Source: Bacteriovoracales bacterium (GTDB lineage: Bacteria; Bdellovibrionota; Bacteriovoracia; Bacteriovoracales; Bacteriovoracaceae). Taken from it: a stretch of DNA of 5,061 nucleotides. Made by a program: the position numbers and the translations under genes. The DNA lies in NCBI GenBank assembly GCA_007117175.1, contig SKGZ01000184.1, positions 1-5,061 on the forward strand, read 5' to 3'. Position 1 is the first letter of the stretch; each line of letters begins with the position of its first letter. This document shows, in pieces, positions 1 through 5,061 of the stretch. The notes beneath the pieces were generated by a model. The model was not told where the DNA came from, ran no database searches, and saw only the letters and a program-made list of their open reading frames with translations.

Positions 1-1
1 A

Positions 2-925
2 GCGCTCCCACTGCTTCAGTTTCCAATGAGTATGCATAAGGAAATTCCCAGCTATCTTAATCTTTACTTTATTCCTAGCCCCTACGGAATTGACTGGTCC
101 AGTCCGCGGGGGCTTTTTACCTCTATTGCCAAAAATTACTTTGCCTTTCAAAAGCACTTTATGGGGCATGTGCAAGTTGAGCAAGTCTGCCAAGAGGATC
201 CAAGTCTAAACTTCTTTGCCGGCATGCGCTCCGATCAGCTCAATGCCAAGGGCCTTATCTTTCTCAAGCAGGTGGGACTGGGAATTGTTTTTCACAAGTT
301 TGCCGGTCAACTTGAATCTGAAGTCGACAAAGCAGCAACCCTACAGAGACTCACTCGCGGAAAAGAAAAGACACGTCCCTGTTGTTTTCTCACTTTTCAA
401 TTAAATTTAAAACAATGCCAAAGACTCAAACGCTACCATCAACTCTATCGCGACCATAATCTTGGGCGTTACTACGGACTTCATTGTAGGCCTATTCACG
501 GGGAGGGAGCAGGTTGCTCGGCTTTTGCCACTAGTTTTTTACAACAGCTGGGATTGGTTGATCAGCAAATGCAGCAAGCCTGGGGTTATCATTTACGTTT
601 TCCCAAGGAGTTAACAGGTGCTCCCGTTTATGATCACAAGGTTGCTCCATGGAAGTTTTTGACCAAAATTGCCAAGTCGTGGCCTGATCAAACCAGAGAG
701 GGGGAGAATCTCTTTTTCTGGGAACCCGATAGAATGATTGACTGGGTATTGATGAAAATAAAATCGGATCCTCAAAATAAGATTGAATACAATGGCTGCC
801 AAGGTTACCTCATCGATGCCAGCCAGTGTGAAATTCCCAATGAGCCTCTTTTTAAACCCCATAATGAGCGCTATTTTCCAGAGCTCAATCAATTCAATCA
901 TCAATTATTAAAAGATGGTAAGTAA
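2..925 (+). CDS. Unrecognised protein, 5'-partial; candidate permuted papain-like thiol hydrolase
   Basis: The reading frame is open to the left edge. The first ATG in the window is at 26 and another is at 32, but neither has a Shine-Dalgarno sequence. The residues before them (ALPLLQFP) could be the end of a signal peptide, so the true start probably lies outside. Residue numbers here count the ATG at 26 as 1 (299 aa). I do not recognise the family. A His in a GHVQVE strand (His48) is followed by a Gly-rich helix start with a Cys (GEGAGCSAF, Cys164) and then FLQQLGL. In between, around 122-142, is a segment like the 'strand, Q-x-x-R-L helix' that precedes the nucleophile in YiiX/LRAT-like permuted NlpC/P60 proteins. 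That would make His48 and Cys164 the catalytic pair (inference). Eight cysteines in 299 residues is rather many. A canonical Cys164-His204 arrangement is a weaker alternative. The 3' end overlaps the convergent gene by 25 bp. I am confident it is coding, but much less so of the function. Confidence 0.8.
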   Translation, partial: ALPLLQFPMSMHKEIPSYLNLYFIPSPYGIDWSSPRGLFTSIAKNYFAFQKHFMGHVQVEQVCQEDPSLNFFAGMRSDQLNAKGLIFLKQVGLGIVFHKFAGQLESEVDKAATLQRLTRGKEKTRPCCFLTFQLNLKQCQRLKRYHQLYRDHNLGRYYGLHCRPIHGEGAGCSAFATSFLQQLGLVDQQMQQAWGYHLRFPKELTGAPVYDHKVAPWKFLTKIAKSWPDQTREGENLFFWEPDRMIDWVLMKIKSDPQNKIEYNGCQGYLIDASQCEIPNEPLFKPHNERYFPELNQFNHQLLKDGK

Positions 926-1995
926 TACTGAGGAAGCTCTCCTCTTAAGCAAAGATTGCGGTGGTATTGACTAAAATTACACCACTCTAATTTGTTTTTC
1001 ACCATTTGAGTCACTTCTCGATCATCGGTAGGAACAAGATACACTGCACTTAATTCTGAAAAATCATGAACCCAGATGGCCTTAGGATTTTGCTCTTCTT
1101 GATCATAGTGAATAATCACCTCTCGGTCTGCTGAACGAACGTCATATTCATTAATATCTGTTACTCGAAAAGAATATCCCCCGTCCTTTTGCATTTCACT
1201 CAAAGAGGTGACCTGCAAAACGTGGATCCAGTTCTCAGCTCCACCTTTATAATCTCCAGGCATAGCAAGGTAGATAATAGGGTTATAGCCTAAGGATAGC
1301 CTCTTTTTTATGGTATCATAGAGTCGAGTTGCATCCCTTTGATGAAAATTTTTTCTAATTCCTCTTAACTGCACAAGCCCTGATAGATTAATATTTAAGT
1401 GAACCCATTCATTGACCACAACTTTTCGTATATAGGTATTAAGCTCTGATTCAGAAAACTCAGCAAGGTTGCGAAAACCAGGTATAATTGTTGGCTGCAA
1501 TCTAGCAATTTGATTAATTTTGTCTTGATAAAACTTATACCATGCTAAATAATGAGTTTCTTTACTGGGTACGGGCTGATTAAAAAGATTCTCAGGATCA
1601 TAATAAGCGAGCATATTAAATCGTCGGTGCATGGCCGCCACACCTGAACATAAACCATATTGAACCTCCAGTAGATCATCAAAGTCTTCTGGTAAATTCA
1701 CGAAAGGAAAATAATCATCCTGAGTAGGAAGTCTTTTGTGTTGGTTTCCTAAAAAAACTCTAAAAGGGGAAGAAACAGGGTTTTGATAATGATGGTGAAC
1801 TAAAAAATTAAAATCATCCATGCCCAAGAAACTTAAAAAGTTATGAGTCATGCTCACTGGTATATCCCAAAAGAAATTGGCAATCCCCTGAGTTGCAATT
1901 TGAAACTGAGTGGGTAAAGGAGCCGATTCTTCAGCATAGGAAGGTTGGGATAAAAAAAGTAAGCTGCTTATCAAGAACGATTGTAAAAATTTCAT
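901..1995 (-). CDS. Exported protein of unknown function; candidate C39/papain-like cysteine hydrolase
   Basis: This is a complete 364-aa frame. Residues 1-21 form a typical Sec signal peptide: Lys2, a hydrophobic stretch ending LLFLS, and an SYA site before Glu22. The product should therefore be periplasmic or secreted. The signal peptide supports the ATG at 1995, although no good Shine-Dalgarno sequence precedes it. I do not recognise the family by name. The order of motifs resembles papain-fold thiol enzymes such as C39-like peptidases. These are QYGLCSGVAAM (Gln112, Cys116) starting a helix, then GYNPIIYLAMPG with ENWIHVLQV (His258), then FRVTDIN (Asp280, Asn282). A Cys-His-Asp/Asn triad with an oxyanion Gln is inferred from this order, not proven. 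Cys339 and Cys349 near the C terminus could form a disulfide. It lies 43 bp downstream of ggt on the same strand, so co-transcription is likely. Its stop codon lies inside the end of the convergent gene. Confidence 0.85.
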   Translation of the reverse strand: MKFLQSFLISSLLFLSQPSYAEESAPLPTQFQIATQGIANFFWDIPVSMTHNFLSFLGMDDFNFLVHHHYQNPVSSPFRVFLGNQHKRLPTQDDYFPFVNLPEDFDDLLEVQYGLCSGVAAMHRRFNMLAYYDPENLFNQPVPSKETHYLAWYKFYQDKINQIARLQPTIIPGFRNLAEFSESELNTYIRKVVVNEWVHLNINLSGLVQLRGIRKNFHQRDATRLYDTIKKRLSLGYNPIIYLAMPGDYKGGAENWIHVLQVTSLSEMQKDGGYSFRVTDINEYDVRSADREVIIHYDQEEQNPKAIWVHDFSELSAVYLVPTDDREVTQMVKNKLEWCNFSQYHRNLCLRGELPQYYLPSFNN

Positions 1996-2013
1996 GAGCT
2001 GTTGCTATCAAAT

Positions 2014-2038
2014 AAAATTCCAATCGTCCAAGAATTTT
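2014..2038 (-). terminator. Short AT-rich hairpin between ggt and the downstream gene
   Basis: A perfect 7-bp inverted repeat (AAAATTC at 2014-2020, GAATTTT at 2032-2038) encloses an 11-base loop. It begins immediately after the ggt stop codon. Read on the minus strand, the distal arm ends in T-rich sequence. The stem has a single G-C pair, so it is weak as an intrinsic terminator. It may only cause partial termination or protect the ggt mRNA 3' end. It could also be chance in AT-rich DNA. Confidence 0.25.
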
Positions 2039-3811
2039 TTACAGAGAAAGACCCTGCACCTGGCCATAATCTCTAGGATCGGCAACTCCTTGCAATAAAG
2101 CTCCCTCTTGGGCTACCGCTGAGACGCGACACCCCACTTTGCCTTGGGTGATTTGATGCCCTTTGTCACTCAGTTTTTGCAAGACCTCATCATTAAGGCC
2201 AGACTCATCAACAAGGATCTGATCTGGCATCCACTGGTGATGGATCCGTGTAGCAGCAATGGATTCATAAAGAGGTAGCTGATAGTCTAAATAATTGATA
2301 ATGGCTTGCGCCACACAAGTAATGATTCGACTTCCAGCAGGACTACCTATGGCCATCAGCGGCCTATGATTTTCATTAGTAACAATAGTGGGAGTCATGC
2401 TGCTCAATGGTCTCTTGGCCGGTGCAATAGAGTTTTGTGCACCTCCTACCAATTGAAAAACATTCTTCTCCCCTACTTTGGCGGTAAAATCATCCATCTC
2501 ATTATTGAGAATAAGACCATAATCACTGACAATGACCCCTGAGCCAAAAAGCCAGTTGATGGTTTGAGTGGAAACAAGTGCATTTCCTTTATGATCCATC
2601 AGACTAAAGTTGGTTGTTTCATCACTCTCGCTAAAATTTAAATCAATCTTCGAATTCTGCGCCAAAACTTTAGAAGCGATCGCTTTATCTTTTATTTGAT
2701 CTCGCAGCTTTTGCCCGTAAGCCGCAGAGCTTAACTGGCCGCTGGGCACGGTGACAAAGTCACTGTCACCTAAGTAACGTGCTCGATCCAAATAGGCTAA
2801 CTGCATAGCACTTGCCATCAAATGCAGACTTTGCGCACTTTGAAACCCCAATCGACTCAAATTATCTTCTGCTAAAATATTTAAAATTTGTGCTAAACTC
2901 AGTCCTCCTGAACTGGGGGGGGGCATGGAAAAAATATTTTTTCCTTTGTAGCGAGTGTGAATAGGGCTTCTTTGTTTGACTTGATAGGACTCAAGGTCTT
3001 TCAGAGTGAGAATTCCACCAAAGGCCTTCACCTTATCGACTATCGCTTGTGCTACTTCTTGCTTATAAAAACCATCCTTTCCTTTTTCAGCAATCAAACG
3101 CAATGTTTTAGCTAATTGAGGTTGTTTTAAAATCTCTCCAACTTGTCGAGCTGATCCATCTTTGTGATAGAAAATATTTTTAAAGTCATGACCGGCCATC
3201 ACTGGTTTTCGTTTATCAATCGCCTCTGCCAGTGATGGATAAATGACAAATCCCTTTTCTGCCAATCTTATTGCTGGAGCTAATAATTCAGCAAAGTCCA
3301 AGCTTCCATATTTTTGATGAATGTCATAAAGTCCGGCCACTAAACCTGGAACGGCCACTGATTTGACACCATCAAGTGAAAGCCTCTCTATTACATTACC
3401 ATCTTTATCTTGAAACATAGTTTCAGAGGATGCTAATGGAGCAGTTTCACGAAAATCAAAAACTAAAGGGATTTTTTGATCGACAAGCTTAAGTAATAAA
3501 AATCCCCCTCCGCAGATCCCTGTAGAATGGGGTCTTTCCACAGCTAAGGCAAAGCTTAAAGCAACCGCGCTATCTACAATATTTTCACTTTTTTGATAGA
3601 TCTGAGCTGCAATTAAAGATGATTCTCTACCTCCTGAAGCTGCCACAAAATGTTGATAAACATTGTGGTGATCAATTTTTTTTTCACCCTCAGCTAAATC
3701 AGCAAAATGTCCCTGATGAGTGCTTTTGGGCACTAATTGAGTACAACTTAAAATCATTAAAAAAATAATGAACAACCTTACCTGACTCAAACAATCCACC
3801 ACTGTTTTCAT
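2039..3811 (-). CDS. ggt: Gamma-glutamyltransferase (glutathione hydrolase), predicted lipoprotein
   Basis: The enzyme cleaves gamma-glutamyl bonds of glutathione and related peptides, releasing glutamate or passing it to an acceptor. The precursor (590 aa, normal for the family; E. coli about 580) self-cleaves before a Thr nucleophile. That Thr is Thr399 in SDETTNFS, giving a large chain up to 398 and a small chain of 192 residues. Other landmarks are DFRETAP (Arg121, binding the glutamate carboxylate), MPPPSSGG (296-303), Asn419, NNEMDDF (Asp441), a lid-loop region 446-457, PLSSMTPT (Ser470, Ser471), GSPAGSRI (489-496) and HHQWMPD (524-530). The N terminus is a hydrophobic stretch followed by the lipobox-like ILSC with Cys23, so it is probably a membrane-anchored lipoprotein; Thr24 does not suggest inner-membrane retention. 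Compared with the E. coli enzyme, Asn401 replaces His393, Phe452 replaces Tyr444 and Ala492 replaces Gly483. GAAGG precedes the start by 6 bases. The gene diverges from mltD. The frame is intact, including a C9 run and an A9 run. Confidence 0.97.
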   Translation of the reverse strand: MKTVVDCLSQVRLFIIFLMILSCTQLVPKSTHQGHFADLAEGEKKIDHHNVYQHFVAASGGRESSLIAAQIYQKSENIVDSAVALSFALAVERPHSTGICGGGFLLLKLVDQKIPLVFDFRETAPLASSETMFQDKDGNVIERLSLDGVKSVAVPGLVAGLYDIHQKYGSLDFAELLAPAIRLAEKGFVIYPSLAEAIDKRKPVMAGHDFKNIFYHKDGSARQVGEILKQPQLAKTLRLIAEKGKDGFYKQEVAQAIVDKVKAFGGILTLKDLESYQVKQRSPIHTRYKGKNIFSMPPPSSGGLSLAQILNILAEDNLSRLGFQSAQSLHLMASAMQLAYLDRARYLGDSDFVTVPSGQLSSAAYGQKLRDQIKDKAIASKVLAQNSKIDLNFSESDETTNFSLMDHKGNALVSTQTINWLFGSGVIVSDYGLILNNEMDDFTAKVGEKNVFQLVGGAQNSIAPAKRPLSSMTPTIVTNENHRPLMAIGSPAGSRIITCVAQAIINYLDYQLPLYESIAATRIHHQWMPDQILVDESGLNDEVLQKLSDKGHQITQGKVGCRVSAVAQEGALLQGVADPRDYGQVQGLSL

Positions 3812-3817
3812 TTCTTA

Positions 3818-3822
3818 CCTTC
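3818..3822 (-). promoter_or_regulatory. Ribosome binding site of ggt
   Basis: On the minus strand GAAGG lies 6 bases before the ATG at 3811. It supports this start, which also places the lipobox Cys at residue 23, a usual distance. Confidence 0.7.
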
Positions 3823-3849
3823 AACTTTAATTCAATCTTTCTTTATGAT
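3820..3849 (+). promoter_or_regulatory. Candidate sigma-70-type promoter for the MltD gene
   Basis: TATGAT at 3844-3849 matches the -10 consensus at five of six positions. A weak -35-like TTCAAC (three of six) sits 18 bases upstream at 3820-3825. A start near 3856 would leave a leader of about 29 bases. An overlapping alternative -10, TAAAAT, is at 3849-3854. This is consensus matching by eye in an AT-rich gap, so it is tentative. Confidence 0.4.
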
Positions 3850-3861
3850 AAAATAATCATA
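3844..3861. repeat. Inverted repeat in the ggt/mltD divergent promoter region
   Basis: TATGAT at 3844-3849 and ATCATA at 3856-3861 form a perfect 6-bp inverted repeat around a 6-base centre. Each arm reads TATGAT on its own strand, so each could be the -10 box of one of the two divergent genes. The pair could also be a small dyad operator. I see no convincing -35 on the minus strand for ggt. Confidence 0.45.
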
Positions 3862-3869
3862 TACACTCT

Positions 3870-3873
3870 GGAG
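3870..3873 (+). promoter_or_regulatory. Ribosome binding site of the MltD gene
   Basis: GGAG lies 11 bases before the ATG at 3885. The spacing is slightly long, but it is the only purine-rich site near this start. The lipoprotein signal sequence begins at this ATG, which fixes it. Confidence 0.6.
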
Positions 3874-3884
3874 ATTTTATTACC

Positions 3885-5061
3885 ATGAGCAAAATCATTG
3901 CAAGCGCTTTTCCTTACTCTCTGTTTTATCTTTTGATTTTTACTGCTTGTAGTCAAATTCAACCTATTGCCCCCCAACTCAATCATCTCTCCTCAGAAAA
4001 TCTAACTGAAGAAGAAAAGCAAGAACTCACTCAAATCTTTAACGCTGCCGCGGAAGAAGAGATGAGTAAAGAAGAGGATCACGGTAATGAAATTGAGCAA
4101 TTATTACAAGAAGAAACTCAACAAGTAGGTATCCACTTACCTGATAGTCAACACTTTATTCATATCGTTCGCAATCCATCAGTGGAATTTTGGATCGATT
4201 ACTTCACCAAAAAAGAAAGGGCCCGCTTTCAAAGATTTATCAGCAATGGAGAAAAATACAGAGCTGAGATTGAAAAAATATTTATTGAACAAAATCTTCC
4301 GCGAGAACTCTTTTTTGTAGGACTCATTGAGAGCGGTTATTACCTAAAAGCTCGTAGCCATGCAAGCGCAGTAGGTCCCTGGCAATTTATTCACGGAACT
4401 GGTAAGCGTTATGGGTTAATTATTAGCCAAAATCTTGATGAAAGAAACGATCTCTATAAATCAACACTGGCAGCAGCTAAGTACTTTAAAGACCTTTACA
4501 AAATTTTTGGCAATTGGGAGCTGGCCCTTAGTGGCTACAACGCAGGTGAATTTCGAATTCTCAGAAAGATTAAAAAATCCAAAATCACTGATTACCATCA
4601 ATTAGCACAAAATGGCCATCTTCCTAAAGAAACAGCTCAATATGTTCCCAAGATTATTGCCAGTATGATCATCTACAACAATCTTGATCATTATGGTTTC
4701 AAATTACCTCAAATGAATAATCCATTTGCTAACACTAAGAGCATTGCCTTGCAATACTCTCTTCCTATTTCACTGATCGAAAAAAAATTCAATTTAAAAA
4801 GTGGCGAGCTCAAGCAACTTAATCCAGAACTCATTAGCCAGCAAACACCCTTTTTTAAGAAAAAAAGCTATTTACTAAGACTACCTGCTCACAAGGTCAA
4901 CAATAACCCCAAGACGGTGGCACAACTCAAAACGATGAGGGCACAAGTCTCCTATAGAAGAACAGTGGCCACACAACAGCATCACTATATTGTTAAAAAA
5001 GGTGATACTCTTTCTCAAATTGCCAGAGGGGCCAGAACTTCCGTTGCCGAGTTAAAAAGAA
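3885..5061 (+). CDS. mltD: Membrane-bound lytic murein transglycosylase D-like lipoprotein, 3'-partial
   Basis: The product cleaves the glycan strands of peptidoglycan between MurNAc and GlcNAc, leaving 1,6-anhydro ends. It should sit in the periplasm, anchored to a membrane. The 392 codons present show a signal sequence with the lipobox-like FTAC (Cys22) and a Glu-rich, probably helical stretch (41-80). The SLT/goose-lysozyme-like domain follows (about 132-270): LIESGY with catalytic Glu149, ASAVGPWQFIHGTGKRYGL (160-178), LALSGYNAGE (213-222) and ETAQYVPKIIA (249-259). Residues 286-334 match the MltD-type segment between SLT and LysM domains, including QLNPEL. A LysM domain starts at about 367 (HYIVKKGDTLSQIA) and is cut by the window edge; more LysM repeats may follow, as in E. 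coli MltD (about 452 aa). The frame is open to the last base, with no stop. The Glu-rich segment after the lipobox is longer than I expect for E. coli MltD. The gene is divergent from ggt, and its family assignment is firm. Confidence 0.95.
   Translation, partial: MSKIIASAFPYSLFYLLIFTACSQIQPIAPQLNHLSSENLTEEEKQELTQIFNAAAEEEMSKEEDHGNEIEQLLQEETQQVGIHLPDSQHFIHIVRNPSVEFWIDYFTKKERARFQRFISNGEKYRAEIEKIFIEQNLPRELFFVGLIESGYYLKARSHASAVGPWQFIHGTGKRYGLIISQNLDERNDLYKSTLAAAKYFKDLYKIFGNWELALSGYNAGEFRILRKIKKSKITDYHQLAQNGHLPKETAQYVPKIIASMIIYNNLDHYGFKLPQMNNPFANTKSIALQYSLPISLIEKKFNLKSGELKQLNPELISQQTPFFKKKSYLLRLPAHKVNNNPKTVAQLKTMRAQVSYRRTVATQQHHYIVKKGDTLSQIARGARTSVAELKR

Noticed and set aside
216..404. 62-aa plus-strand frame inside the first gene
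   Set aside because: It lies within the larger frame, has no motif and no ribosome binding site worth noting.
611..904. 97-aa minus-strand frame whose ATG overlaps the stop of the 364-aa gene (TGATG), a geometry seen in coupled genes
   Set aside because: It is fully antisense to the well-formed C-terminal half of the first gene, shows no domain or motif, and is best explained as a shadow frame.
930..944. GAGGA-N5-TCCTC hairpin near the convergent 3' ends
   Set aside because: The stem is only 5 bp, no T run follows on either strand, and it lies inside a coding region. It is not a credible terminator.
2306..2542. 78-aa plus-strand frame antisense to ggt
   Set aside because: It mirrors the conserved small-subunit coding sequence of ggt, so it is a shadow.
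4775..4800. A-rich runs in the MltD gene as possible frameshift sites
   Set aside because: The frame is open on both sides and Lys-rich A runs are expected at this base composition.

Overview
The window reads as ordinary chromosomal DNA from a Gram-negative (diderm) bacterium with a moderately AT-rich genome. The evidence is a MltD-type lipoprotein murein transglycosylase, a gamma-glutamyltransferase with a lipobox, and a further protein with a classical Sec signal peptide. The genus cannot be fixed from the sequence. A Bdellovibrionota or Bacteriovorax-like origin is only a guess. There are no RNA genes, insertion sequences, CRISPR arrays or phage genes.

Layout from left to right. (1) A plus-strand gene enters from the left edge and stops at 925. 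It is not a family I can name, but it has a His-then-Cys layout resembling the circularly permuted papain-like (NlpC/P60, YiiX, LRAT) fold. (2) A minus-strand gene at 901-1995 encodes an exported protein of 364 aa, also unrecognised. It has a Cys-His-Asp/Asn order resembling C39/papain-like thiol enzymes. Genes 1 and 2 are convergent and their 3' ends overlap by 25 bp. (3) A minus-strand gene at 2039-3811 is a clear gamma-glutamyltransferase (ggt), complete and predicted to be lipid-anchored. It lies 43 bp upstream of gene 2 in the direction of transcription, so the two probably share a transcript. (4) A plus-strand gene starting at 3885 and running off the right edge is a clear MltD-like lytic transglycosylase with the start of a C-terminal LysM domain. 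It diverges from ggt across a 73-bp gap that holds a symmetric pair of -10-like hexamers.

At least three of the four products are predicted to act outside the cytoplasm, so the region has a cell-envelope theme. MltD cuts glycan strands and GGT removes gamma-glutamyl groups from small peptides such as glutathione. The two unnamed proteins may be thiol hydrolases or transferases. Whether they cooperate is inference. The points most worth checking are the two candidate thiol enzymes, a nine-base C tract in a conserved motif of ggt, several active-site substitutions in GGT, and the mirrored divergent promoter.
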